DNA of 64,000 bases from Methylobacterium sp. WL1 (GTDB taxonomy: Bacteria; Pseudomonadota; Alphaproteobacteria; Rhizobiales; Beijerinckiaceae). Location: assembly GCF_008000895.1 (NCBI RefSeq), contig NZ_CP042823.1, positions 5,416,501 through 5,480,500 on the forward strand, in the 5' to 3' direction. Shown here in pieces: positions 36,683 through 53,053 of this stretch. The translations under genes and the position numbers were made by a program. The notes under the pieces are model-generated. The model was not told the DNA's origin, made no database searches, and saw only the letters and a list, made by a program, of their open reading frames with translations. Positions within the stretch are counted from its first letter, which is position 1. The number at the start of each line of letters is the position of its first letter.

Positions 36683-36835
36683 TTTAGGCCGCTTCGGCGG
36701 AGGGCCCTGAAAACGGGCCAGAGAGATTCGGTTCGGTGGCGCGGTCCGGCGGGGCGCGCGTTACGGCCCGGCGCGGGAGGTCCCTTTCGGGAACGCTTCC
36801 CCGGGCGCGAGGCACGCGGGATGGAGCGAGTTCAC

Positions 36836-40960
<4,125 letters not shown>

Positions 40961-40981
40961 CGGCGGTCGCACGACAACCTC

Positions 40982-41006
40982 CCGTGGCGGCGTCGGGCCG
41001 CCACGG
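40982..41006 (+). other. stem-loop in the rpoB-rpoC spacer
   Basis: CCGTGGCGG (40982-40990) pairs with CCGCCACGG (40998-41006), loop of 7 bases, 21 bases after the rpoB stop. No T-run; a processing or stability element is more likely than a terminator. Confidence 0.45.
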
Positions 41007-41132
41007 TCGAGCGGGGAGGGGCGGGGCCTCCCATGACGACGGCCAGCGGCGCTCGAACGGGGCGCGGCGCCGGATCTTTTTCAGGACACGATGGCCCGGC
41101 GCGGGGCGATCGGCGTCAACAAGGAGCGGATC

Positions 41133-45341
<4,209 letters not shown>

Positions 45342-45368
45342 TCGGTACGGGAGCGCAGACGCAAGGAG

Positions 45369-45396
45369 GGGCGGCCGAGAGGCCGCCCTTTCTTTT
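45369..45396 (+). terminator. rho-independent terminator after rpoC
   Basis: GGGCGGCC (45369-45376), GAGA tetraloop, GGCCGCCC (45381-45388), then TTTCTTTT at 45389-45396. Ends the rpoBC transcript. Confidence 0.92.
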
Positions 45397-45407
45397 GCCG
45401 GCTTCGA

Positions 45408-45720
45408 TCAGCCGGCCACGAAGATCAGCACGGACGCCACCTGCGCGCCGTTTCCGCGCAAGCGATGGGGCAGGCTGCCATCGTAGGTGCGCAATCGCCC
45501 GCCCCCAGCGCGATGAGGCGGTCGGCTACCGCCAAGTCGGCGGCGGCCGATTTCCCGAACAGTTCCGCCATCTGGGTACCGAGCGCCTGGGCGATCGCCT
45601 CCAGCGTCCCGACCGAGGGCGCTTTCTCGCCGCGCTCGATCCGGGACGGGTGCCCCTTGTGGGTGCCGGCGGCGGCCGCCAGCGCTTTGAGGGTCAGACC
45701 GCGGCGGTGGCGGAAGGCGC
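45408..45720 (-). pseudogene. remnant of an XRE-HTH/cupin regulator
   Basis: Read on the minus strand from about 45720, one frame gives a clear XRE helix-turn-helix: RAFRHRRGLTLKALAAAAGT, then SRIERGEKAPSVGTLEAIAQ and ALGTQMAELFG. The frame then breaks near ADRLIALGAG, and a second frame supplies a cupin-like C-terminus (YDGSLPHRLRGNGAQVASVLI) ending at 45408. There is no start codon before the HTH because the sequence runs into MOSC coding DNA, and most of the cupin (usually about 100 residues) is missing. So the gene has lost its start, lost internal sequence and is frameshifted. Confidence 0.75.
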
Positions 45721-46293
45721 GACGGCGACAAGCAAGCAGACCGGCGCCATCACGGCGGTCCCGAGAAGGCCGTGCACCAGTACGCGTTCGATCATTACAT
45801 CGGCTGTCGGCTGGAACTGCCGGAGGCGGAGCCGTCGCTCCTCGTGCGGCCCGGTGCCTTTGGCGAGAACCTGTCGACGTCCGGCCTGACCGAACGCCAC
45901 ATCTGCGTCGGCGACCTGTGGCGCGCCGGTTCGGCCCTGCTGCAAGTCAGCCAGGCCCTGCAGCCCTGCTGGAAGCTCAATCACCGCTTCGCCATCGCCG
46001 ACATGGCCCACCGGGTCCAGGCGAGCGGGCGGACCGGCTGGTACTCCCGCATCGCCGAACCGGGGATGATTGTGCCGGGTGATCGCCTGCGCCTGATCGA
46101 ACGTCCGCATCCGGTCTGGCCGCTCGCCCGGCTTCTGCGCGTCTTCTACGTGGACCGGCTGGATCGCGATGCCCTCGTGGGCATCGCCGATCTCGCTGCG
46201 CTGTCGCCGTCTTGGCGGGAGCTGGCCCGGCGGCGTCTCGACAGCGGCAGGGCCGAGGATTGGACGGGGTGGATCGAAACGCCCCGCGGTTGA
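45721..46293 (+). pseudogene. 5'-truncated MOSC-domain protein (YiiM-like)
   Basis: From 45724 the plus strand reads GDKQADRRHHGGPEKAVHQY, a MOSC hallmark normally preceded by about 50-60 residues, then PGAFGENLSTSGL, GDLWRAGSALLQVSQALQPCWKLNHRF and RTGWYSRIAEPG. Upstream the frame hits TGA at 45688 without a start codon, and that DNA is the antisense of the XRE remnant. A protein started at GTG 45772 (173 aa) is possible but would lack the N-terminal part of the MOSC fold. MOSC proteins handle molybdenum-cofactor sulfur or oxidised purine analogues; activity here is doubtful. Confidence 0.75.
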
Positions 46294-46453
46294 GGGGGCG
46301 CGGGTCGGAATGCCGTCCCCATTCGGGTGTGCGTCCAAAGTCGCGCTTAACCCGACCTCAACCATGCCGGCGGATAAATCCCGGACCGCACCGGAACCGC
46401 CGTCATCGGTGGGCGGGATCGCGGATGGGGTTGAGTAAGACAGGTCTGTAGCC

Positions 46454-47620
46454 GTGGGCGTGAGACGAGGACGACGGGAATCGAGCCTGCGCTGGCTCTC
46501 GGCCGCCCTGACGCCCTGGATGGCGGGGCTCGGCCTGCTGGTCTCGTTCACGGCCGATGCCGGAACCGAGAACGCCATCGGCTCGAGCCGGCTCGGGGCG
46601 ATCGACGCCTTCACGGTGCCGGCCCTGCCGCCCGGCACCGCGCTGATCGGGTCCGCCCTGCGGCGCAGCGCCGACGAGCCACTCCAGGGCGTGTTCAAGA
46701 CCGGCGCCCACGTCTTCCCGGTTGTGCAACGCCAGACCAAGGGTGACCCGTTCCGGCCGCCGGCCGCGAGTTTCGCCAGCCGCGCCGCCGCCTTGCGCGA
46801 GACCGGGGCCGCCCTGGTGTTCGGCGACGTGACCGGCAGCGTCAGCGGCGTGCTGAGCGCGGGTTCGGCGGTCTGGGATCCGGAGGCCGAGCCGGAGGCC
46901 GGCTTCGTGCCGGTGCCCGATCTCGGCTTGACCACGGGGTCCGGCAGCGCCGCCTCCACGGGCGAGAGCAGCGCCGACCTGACCGGGGATGGCGAAACCG
47001 AGCGCCGCTACGACGGCTCGACCCCGCCGGTACCCCGGGCGGTCGCCCTGTCGTCGACCACACCTGCGCCCGCGGACGCGATCCCGATCGAGGTGGCGGC
47101 CGCAAGCCTGGCGCTGCCCGACTTCGCGATCCGCCCCGAGCGACCCGGGATCCTTCAGTCGGTCCCTGAGGATGCCAGCCGGCGCTACGCCGACCTGATC
47201 GACCCGGAATCCCTCGACAAGGAGCAGCGCTGCCTGTCGGAGGCGGTCTATTTCGAGGCCCGAAGCGAATCCGAGGCCGGCCGGGCCGCCGTGGCTCAGG
47301 TGGTGTTGAACCGCGTGAAGAGCGGCCTCTATCCGAGCAGCGTCTGCGGCGTCGTCTACCAGAACCGGCACCACTACATGGGCTGCCAGTTCTCCTTCGC
47401 CTGCGAGGGCAAGTCCCTGCGCATCACCGACGCGGGCGCATGGGAATCCGCCACCCGGATCGCCCGCTCGGTGATCGAGGGCCGGACCTACCTCGCCGAG
47501 GTCGGGGCGGCGACCCACTATCACGCCGACTACGTGCGGCCGGGCTGGGCGCGCCGCCTGCGCAAGATGGACGTCATCGGGCGGCACATTTTTTACCAGC
47601 TCAAGCCTGGGCAGACGTGA
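46454..47620 (+). CDS. cell-wall hydrolase, SleB/CwlJ-type (Hydrolase_2)
   Basis: 388 aa, GTG start at 46454. An N-terminal hydrophobic segment (about residues 16-36) is a signal peptide or anchor, followed by about 210 low-complexity Pro/Ala/Ser-rich residues. The C-terminal ~140 residues are the SleB-like domain: CLSEAVYFEARSESEAGRAAVAQVVLNRVKSG, then YPSSVCGVVYQN and CQFSFACEG, with the catalytic glutamate in YFEAR. In non-sporing Proteobacteria such enzymes remodel peptidoglycan. The 160 bases before it hold no other gene. Confidence 0.88.
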   Translation: MGVRRGRRESSLRWLSAALTPWMAGLGLLVSFTADAGTENAIGSSRLGAIDAFTVPALPPGTALIGSALRRSADEPLQGVFKTGAHVFPVVQRQTKGDPFRPPAASFASRAAALRETGAALVFGDVTGSVSGVLSAGSAVWDPEAEPEAGFVPVPDLGLTTGSGSAASTGESSADLTGDGETERRYDGSTPPVPRAVALSSTTPAPADAIPIEVAAASLALPDFAIRPERPGILQSVPEDASRRYADLIDPESLDKEQRCLSEAVYFEARSESEAGRAAVAQVVLNRVKSGLYPSSVCGVVYQNRHHYMGCQFSFACEGKSLRITDAGAWESATRIARSVIEGRTYLAEVGAATHYHADYVRPGWARRLRKMDVIGRHIFYQLKPGQT

Positions 47621-47934
47621 GGGTCTGTCGGCCGGAATGCCGGTCCTCGCCCTCATACTGAGGCGCAATGGGCTGGTGGAGCGCTGATCAGGCTCGGGGC
47701 GAGCCGCTGCCGGACCCCGTGGCGCCGCTTCTGGGGCAGCGTTAAGGATTAGCACCGATCTTCGATCGCATCTTACCTAGGTAGTGGATCGCTAAGCAGT
47801 CCAAACCGAGGGTTAATTTTACCTTCATTCCGAACTCTGCTTGCGAGTCGGGCAACGACTCTGGCCTGTAGTGCGTCGAGACCAGCGCCGCCTTTGCGCA
47901 GCATCTCGCCCGTACCGCGTACCAGAGGACTTCC
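47621..47934. other. intergenic region, partly AT-rich
   Basis: 314 bases between the wall hydrolase and the repeat protein. No gene recognised. An AT-richer patch at about 47745-47835 (GTTAATTTTACC at 47811-47822) may hold the promoter of the repeat protein. Confidence 0.5.
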
Positions 47935-48534
47935 ATGACCGCGCCGGTCGCACGCTCCACCCTTCTCGCCGCCGCCTTCGGCGGCCTGCTGTTCGCAGCC
48001 CCCGCGCAGGCCGGCGGCTGCTACGGCTCCGCATGCTACCGCCACGTCACGACCCCGCCGGTCTTCGATACCGTGCAGGAGAACGTGCTGGTCCGGCCGC
48101 CACGCACGGTCTATCGCACCACGCCGCCGGTCTACGACACCGTGTCCGAGCGCGTGATGGTCGCCCCCGGCGGCCGCGTCTGGCAGACGAGCCGCGGCCC
48201 CGGCGGCGAGCTGATCGGCTGCTGGATCGATACGCCGCCGCGCTTCGCCGTGCGCAGCCGGACCGTCCTCGTGCGGCCCGCGCAGTCGATCCCCGAGACC
48301 ATCCCGCCGGAATACGCCACCGTCAGCCGGCGCGTCCTGGTGGCGCCGGCCCGCTCCGGCTGGGTGCCGGCCGGCGGCGGGTACGGCGGTTATGCGGGTG
48401 GCTACCGCTCAGCCGCCTATGGCGGTCCCTTGGTCGGCTCGATCCCGGATGCCGTCGGCATCACCGGTGCGAGCTCCGCCGATATCGGCGTCGGCCTCGG
48501 CTTCTCCACGGGCAGCCGCTACGACGGCTACTGA
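47935..48534 (+). CDS. secreted protein with four internal repeats, function unknown
   Basis: 199 aa. Signal peptide to about residue 26 (FAAPAQA-GG). The mature part has a Cys pair (GGCYGSACYR) and about four imperfect repeats of the pattern T-P-P-x-[FY]-x-x-V-x-x-x-V-[LM]-V-x-P: TPPVFDTVQENVLVRP, TPPVYDTVSERVMVAP, TPPRFAVRSRTVLVRP and IPPEYATVSRRVLVAP. A Gly/Tyr-rich tail follows. No known family recognised; probably periplasmic or surface-associated. The gene stands alone, with AGAGGA upstream of the ATG. Confidence 0.8.
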   Translation: MTAPVARSTLLAAAFGGLLFAAPAQAGGCYGSACYRHVTTPPVFDTVQENVLVRPPRTVYRTTPPVYDTVSERVMVAPGGRVWQTSRGPGGELIGCWIDTPPRFAVRSRTVLVRPAQSIPETIPPEYATVSRRVLVAPARSGWVPAGGGYGGYAGGYRSAAYGGPLVGSIPDAVGITGASSADIGVGLGFSTGSRYDGY

Positions 48535-48655
48535 TCGGTCGATCGACGCCCTCGTCCTGGAGCGCGCCCCCGGGACGAGGCCTCGGCGTTTGACGGGGCT
48601 GCCTTGATTCCGGGCATCCCGGCGACACCTAACCGTGGATAGACGGGAGGTGACG

Positions 48656-49642
48656 ATGGGGACGTTCAAGGCCTGGGTGGTCGACAAGGGCGAGGCTGGG
48701 CAGAGCCTCGCGTTCCGCGATGTCGACGAGTCCGAGCTGATGGACGGTGACGTCACCGTCCGGGTGACCCACTCGACCCTCAACTACAAGGACGGGCTCG
48801 CCCTCACCGGGACATCACCGGTGGTGCGCCGCTTCCCCATGATCCCGGGGATCGATTTCTCCGGGGTGGTCGAGACCTCGGATCACCCGGAGTACAAGCC
48901 CGGCGACGCCGTGGTCCTCACCGGCTGGGGTGTCGGCGAGACGCATCTCGGCGCCTATGCGCAGCGTGCCCGGGTCAAGGGCGACTGGCTGGTGCCGCTG
49001 CCCGAGGGGCTCAGCTCCGAACAGGCCATGGCGATCGGTACGGCCGGTTACACCGCGATGCTGGCCCGGATGGCCCTCGACGCCCACGGGCTGACGCCGG
49101 CGCACGGGCCGGCGATCGTCACCGGGGCGTCGGGCGGTGTCGGATCGGTGGCGGTGGCGCTCCTGGCGCGGGCCGGCTGGCACGTGATCGCCTCCACGGG
49201 GCGGGACGGCGAGGCCGATTACCTCAAGGGCCTCGGCGCCGCCGAGATCCTCGACCGCACGGAACTGTCCAAGCCCGGCAAGCCGCTGGGCAAGGAGCGG
49301 TGGGCGGCCGGCATCGACGCGGTCGGCTCCACCACCCTGGCCAACGTGCTGGCCCAGACCCGCTCCGACGGCGCAGTCGCGGCCTGCGGGCTGGCCCAAG
49401 GCATGGACCTGCCGACCTCCGTGGCGCCGTTCATCCTGCGCGGCGTCTCGCTCCTCGGGATCAACAGCGTCACCACCCCGCAGGCGAAGCGCCGCGCGGC
49501 CTGGGCGCGCCTGGCCCGGGACCTTGATCTCGACACGCTCGCCAGCATGACGCGCCGGGTCAGCCTGGAGGAGGTCGGCCGGCTCGGGCCGGAGATCCTG
49601 GCCGGCCGGATCCGCGGGCGGACCGTGGTGGAGGTCGGCTGA
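48656..49642 (+). CDS. acuI: acrylyl-CoA reductase-type MDR oxidoreductase (AcuI/YhdH family)
   Basis: 328 aa from ATG 48656, with GGGAGG six bases upstream. Medium-chain dehydrogenase fold: LNYKDGLALTG and PGIDFSGVVE in the catalytic domain, and VTGASGGVGSVAVALLARAGWHVIASTGR for NADPH binding, followed by GIDAVGSTTLANVLAQ. AcuI reduces toxic acryloyl-CoA to propionyl-CoA. No other DMSP or acrylate genes are adjacent, so a general detoxifying role is equally likely. Confidence 0.85.
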   Translation: MGTFKAWVVDKGEAGQSLAFRDVDESELMDGDVTVRVTHSTLNYKDGLALTGTSPVVRRFPMIPGIDFSGVVETSDHPEYKPGDAVVLTGWGVGETHLGAYAQRARVKGDWLVPLPEGLSSEQAMAIGTAGYTAMLARMALDAHGLTPAHGPAIVTGASGGVGSVAVALLARAGWHVIASTGRDGEADYLKGLGAAEILDRTELSKPGKPLGKERWAAGIDAVGSTTLANVLAQTRSDGAVAACGLAQGMDLPTSVAPFILRGVSLLGINSVTTPQAKRRAAWARLARDLDLDTLASMTRRVSLEEVGRLGPEILAGRIRGRTVVEVG

Positions 49643-49687
49643 AGCTTCGCCTGGAACCCTTGCCGTTCCCGCCGCATTGCATCTCTT

Positions 49688-50164
49688 ATGAGCGTAGCAT
49701 TCGTCAAAGAGCCCGAGGGCGGGGAAGCCTTCGAGAATCTGCCCGACCGTCCCATCTCGCCGCACACGAACTTCGTCACGCCGGACGGCCTGACGCAGAT
49801 CGAGGCCGAGGTCGCGCGTCTGGAGCGGGAACTCGGCACCCTGGATCACGCCGACAAGGCGGAGGATTCCCGGATCGGGCGGGATCTGCGGTACTGGCTC
49901 GCCCGCAAGAACACCGCGCAGGTGGTCGAGCCGATCGACGGCCAGACGGTGCATTTCGGCGCTACCGTCACGATCCTGCGCGAGGACGAATCCGGGAAAG
50001 AGACGAAGCAGACCTTCCGCATCGTCGGCGAGGACGAGGCCGACCCGCACAAGGGCTCGATCTCCTACGTGGCCCCGCTCGCTCAGGCGATCACCGGCAA
50101 GAGCGTGGGTGACGTGGTCGAGGTCAACGGCAGCGAAGTCGAGGTCGTCGAGATCCGCGCCTGA
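49688..50164 (+). CDS. GreA/GreB-family transcription elongation factor-like protein
   Basis: 158 aa. The C-terminal FKBP-like domain is clear (VHFGATVTILRED, FRIVGEDEADPHKGSISYVAPLAQAITGKSVGDVVEV). The N-terminal coiled coil is shorter than in GreA/GreB (about 50 residues after TPDGLTQIEAEVARLERE) with the tip around ADKAEDSRIGRDLRYW, so RNA-cleavage stimulation cannot be assumed. It may be a Gre-fold secondary-channel regulator. 45 bases after acuI; converges on the LysR gene, with 3 bases between stops. Confidence 0.85.
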   Translation: MSVAFVKEPEGGEAFENLPDRPISPHTNFVTPDGLTQIEAEVARLERELGTLDHADKAEDSRIGRDLRYWLARKNTAQVVEPIDGQTVHFGATVTILREDESGKETKQTFRIVGEDEADPHKGSISYVAPLAQAITGKSVGDVVEVNGSEVEVVEIRA

Positions 50165-50167
50165 ACC

Positions 50168-51040
50168 TTACCGGCCCTCGAAGCGGGCCCGGAGCGGCAG
50201 GATCGCCTCGGCGAGATGCTCCATGAAGGCCCGGACCCGTCCGGCATGGCGCAGGTCGGGGTGGGTCAGAACCCAGAGGTCCGCCCCGATCTCCGGGTGT
50301 GGGCCGGAGAGCCGGCGCAGGGCGGGATCGGTATCCGCCTCGAAACACGGCAGCGGCCCGATCCCCAGTCCGGTCGTCACCGCTTCCTTCAGCCCCGTCA
50401 CCGTGTTGATCCGCAGGCGAACTTTCTCCGGCGGTGCCCGCGTCTGGAGGAAGGATGCGAACAGGCCGCCCCCCACCGTCGAACCTGGAACCACCCAGGC
50501 TTCGTCGGCGAGATCGCCATAGGTCTGCCCGGCGCGTCCGTAGATGGCCCAAGCGAGACCGGTGAGACGGCGCCCGACCAGGGACTCGCTCGGGCTCCGG
50601 CTCGCGCGGATCGCCACGTCGGCGTCCCGGCGCGATAGGTTCAGCGCTTCCTCGGCCAGGATCAGGTCGATACGGATCTCCGGGTAGCGTGCGCAGAACG
50701 ACGCCAGGATCGGCATCAGGATCCCGGTCGCGAAGTTCACCGGCGCCGTCACGCGCAACTCCCCGGAGGGCGTCTGCCCTTGGCCGGCGACCGTGCGGGA
50801 GAACCGGGTCACGTCGGTCTCGATCCGGCCGGCCGCCTCGATCATCGCCACGCCGGCCGGGGTCGGCACGTAGCCGGTGCGCAGGCGCTCGAACAGGCGC
50901 ACGTCGAGCCGGGCCTCGATCGAACCGAGGCGCCGGAACGCCGTGGAATGATTGATCCCGAGCTGCATCGCGGCCGCGGTCAGGCCGCCCCGCTCGGCGA
51001 CGGCTTTCACGAAGCGGAACTCGTCCCAGTCGAGCGACAC
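50168..51040 (-). CDS. LysR-family transcriptional regulator, divergent from wrbA
   Basis: 290 aa from GTG 51040, placed six bases after a strong AAGGAGG; an ATG at 51124 gives an unlikely N-terminus. The winged HTH is [41 protein letters not shown], followed by a LysR substrate domain ([16 protein letters not shown]). It is divergent from the wrbA-like quinone reductase with 140 bases between starts and is the likely controller of that gene, perhaps in response to quinone or oxidative stress. Confidence 0.9.
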   Translation of the reverse strand: MSLDWDEFRFVKAVAERGGLTAAAMQLGINHSTAFRRLGSIEARLDVRLFERLRTGYVPTPAGVAMIEAAGRIETDVTRFSRTVAGQGQTPSGELRVTAPVNFATGILMPILASFCARYPEIRIDLILAEEALNLSRRDADVAIRASRSPSESLVGRRLTGLAWAIYGRAGQTYGDLADEAWVVPGSTVGGGLFASFLQTRAPPEKVRLRINTVTGLKEAVTTGLGIGPLPCFEADTDPALRRLSGPHPEIGADLWVLTHPDLRHAGRVRAFMEHLAEAILPLRARFEGR

Positions 51041-51180
51041 GCCCGCCTCCTTGCATCCCTGCAAGGGCGTTCTTGCGTGGCGGGGCATTTTTGCAAAGCA
51101 CAAAACGCGCGATGGAGATGCCACCGCGCCGCCCGGAGGATCTCGGCGGCGCTCCGCAACCCGAGACGGGAGATCGTTCG
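51041..51180. promoter_or_regulatory. divergent LysR-wrbA control region
   Basis: Contains the inverted repeat GCAAG (51061-51065), six bases, CTTGC (51072-51076), near the LysR start, and TTTTTGCAAAGCACAAAA at 51088-51105. These fit a LysR binding region in the usual place, but the motif is not proven. Confidence 0.45.
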
Positions 51181-51777
51181 ATGGCCAAGGTCCTGGTGCT
51201 GTACTACTCGACCTACGGACACGTGGAGCAGATGGCGTATGCCGTCGCCGAGGGCGCCCGGGAGGCCGGCGCCGAGGCGGTTGTGAAGCGCGTGCCGGAG
51301 CTGGTGCCCGAGGATGTCGCCCGGCAGAACCACTTCAAGCTCGATCAGACCGCGCCGATCGCCACTGTGGATGAGCTGCCCCAGTACGATGCGATCATCT
51401 TCGGGACGCCGACCCGCTACGGCAACATGGCCGCGCAGATGAAGCAGTTCATCGACCAGACCGGCGGCCTGTGGATGAAGGGTGCGCTGGTCGGCAAGGT
51501 CGGCTCGGTCTTCACCTCCACGGCCTCGCAGCACGGCGGCCAGGAGACGACGCTGACGAGCTTCCACACCGTGCTGTTCCACCACGGCATGGTGGTGGTC
51601 GGCCTGCCCTACGCGTTCCCGGGCCAGGTGGGCGTCGAGGCGGTCAAGGGCAACACGCCCTACGGCGCCAGCACGATCGCGGACGGCGACGGCTCGCGCC
51701 AGCCGAGCGCGGTGGAGCTGGACGGGGCCCGGTTCCAGGGCCGCCACGTGGCCGGGATCGCGGCCAAGCTGGCCTGA
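51181..51777 (+). CDS. wrbA: NAD(P)H:quinone oxidoreductase WrbA
   Basis: 198 aa from ATG 51181. Flavodoxin-like fold: [17 protein letters not shown] for FMN phosphate binding, [25 protein letters not shown], and [14 protein letters not shown]. WrbA reduces quinones by two electrons and limits redox cycling. Divergent from the LysR gene. A hairpin follows 18 bases after the stop. Confidence 0.95.
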   Translation: MAKVLVLYYSTYGHVEQMAYAVAEGAREAGAEAVVKRVPELVPEDVARQNHFKLDQTAPIATVDELPQYDAIIFGTPTRYGNMAAQMKQFIDQTGGLWMKGALVGKVGSVFTSTASQHGGQETTLTSFHTVLFHHGMVVVGLPYAFPGQVGVEAVKGNTPYGASTIADGDGSRQPSAVELDGARFQGRHVAGIAAKLA

Positions 51778-51795
51778 CAGGACAGCGCAAGAAAA

Positions 51796-51819
51796 AAGGC
51801 TCGGATTGCTCCGAGCCTT
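51796..51819. terminator. terminator between wrbA and the sua5 gene
   Basis: 10-bp stem (51796-51805 with 51810-51819), loop TTGC. On the minus strand it is followed by a run of six T, so it is a classical terminator for the minus-strand sua5 gene; it can also end wrbA. Confidence 0.8.
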
Positions 51820-51919
51820 GAAGGAAAAAGGCCATTTGGGGGCTGAGAAGGCCTTCGTGAGCAGTGAACGGGTCGCGGCGTCATCCGTTCCACGGCGCCG
51901 ATAAAAATAACCGTCGCCC

Positions 51920-52918
51920 TCAACGGGGTGCGGCGGCGCGGGCAAGGCGGTCGCGGATCGCCTCGCCCAGGCCGTCCGGGGGGATCGGCACCACCGCGAT
52001 GGTGGCGGCCCCGGAGGTATCGAGCGTGCGCAGCGCCCCGAAGAGGCGGGATGCCGCCTCCGCCGGATCGCCTGCCGGGCTCAGGTTCAGGCTCACGCGG
52101 GCCTCCGCGTGACCCTCGGGCCGCCCGGCCCCGAACAGCAGCAGGGCCTCACCCGGTTCCACGCGCGTCACGTCGAGGCGCACCCGCGCCCGGGGCGCGT
52201 AATGCGAGGCGAGCATGCCGGGGCCCGCCGGCCGCTCGGCCTCGTCCATCACGGGACCCACCGGCTCGAAGCCCAGCACGGCGCGCAGCGCCGCCCGGGT
52301 GATCCCGCCCGGGCGCAGCAGGCGCGGGATGCCGTCGAGACACGCCACGACCGTCGATTCGACGCCCACCTGCGTGTCCCCGCCATCGAGCAGGGCGGCG
52401 ATCCGCCCGGCGAGGTCGTCGAGCACGTGATCGGCCCGGGTCGGGCTGACGCGGCCCGAGCGGTTGGCCGAGGGCGCCGCCACCGGACGGCCGACGGCCT
52501 CCAGCAGGGCGCGGGCGGTCGGATGTCCGGGGACCCGCAGGGCGACGCTGGACAGGCCGGCCCGGGCGAGGTCGCAGACCCGCGTACCCGGTCCGGCCGG
52601 AACCACGAGGGTCAGGGGCCCCGGCCAGAACGCCGCGGCGAGGCGCTGCGCGGATCCGTCGAAGCGGCCCTCGGCGAGCGCCGCATCGATGTCGGCCAGG
52701 TGGGCGATCAACGGGTTGAAGCGCGGCCGCTCCTTGGCGGCGAAGATCCGCGCCACCGCGGCGGCGTCGGTGGCGTCGGCGCCGAGCCCGTAGACCGTCT
52801 CGGTGGGGAAGGCCACGAGCTCGCCCGCCCGCAGTAGCGCCGCGGCCTGGGCGAGGCCGGCGGTGTCGGGGTCGAGCCGCCGGGTCGCGGCCGGGACCGT
52901 TGACCCGGGATCGTTCAT
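51920..52918 (-). CDS. sua5: L-threonylcarbamoyladenylate synthase, Sua5 type
   Basis: 332 aa from ATG 52918; the frame stays open far upstream only as antisense of the acyl-CoA dehydrogenase. The YrdC domain (residues ~18-210) has ELVAFPTETVYGLGADA, ERPRFNPLIAHL, and PVAAPSANRSGRVSPT. The C-terminal Sua5 domain begins near GPVMDEAERPAGPGMLASHYAPRARV. The enzyme makes threonylcarbamoyl-AMP for the universal t6A37 modification of ANN-decoding tRNAs. Confidence 0.93.
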   Translation of the reverse strand: MNDPGSTVPAATRRLDPDTAGLAQAAALLRAGELVAFPTETVYGLGADATDAAAVARIFAAKERPRFNPLIAHLADIDAALAEGRFDGSAQRLAAAFWPGPLTLVVPAGPGTRVCDLARAGLSSVALRVPGHPTARALLEAVGRPVAAPSANRSGRVSPTRADHVLDDLAGRIAALLDGGDTQVGVESTVVACLDGIPRLLRPGGITRAALRAVLGFEPVGPVMDEAERPAGPGMLASHYAPRARVRLDVTRVEPGEALLLFGAGRPEGHAEARVSLNLSPAGDPAEAASRLFGALRTLDTSGAATIAVVPIPPDGLGEAIRDRLARAAAPR

Positions 52919-53053
52919 GCGGGAAGCCGTGGCGAAGTGATGGCGGCGCGCCCGTCGCGCGCCTATCCTGGGGCCGCCGTAGCCCCGGTGCCCGGGCGCG
53001 GTCAAACCCGCCCCGGGATATGAAGCGGGCGGGCCGAGAGGAGCGACGACCCG

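Noticed and set aside
45772..46293. An intact 173-aa MOSC protein starting at GTG 45772
   Set aside because: MOSC homology continues upstream to 45724 in the same frame without any start codon, so 45772 is internal to the original gene.
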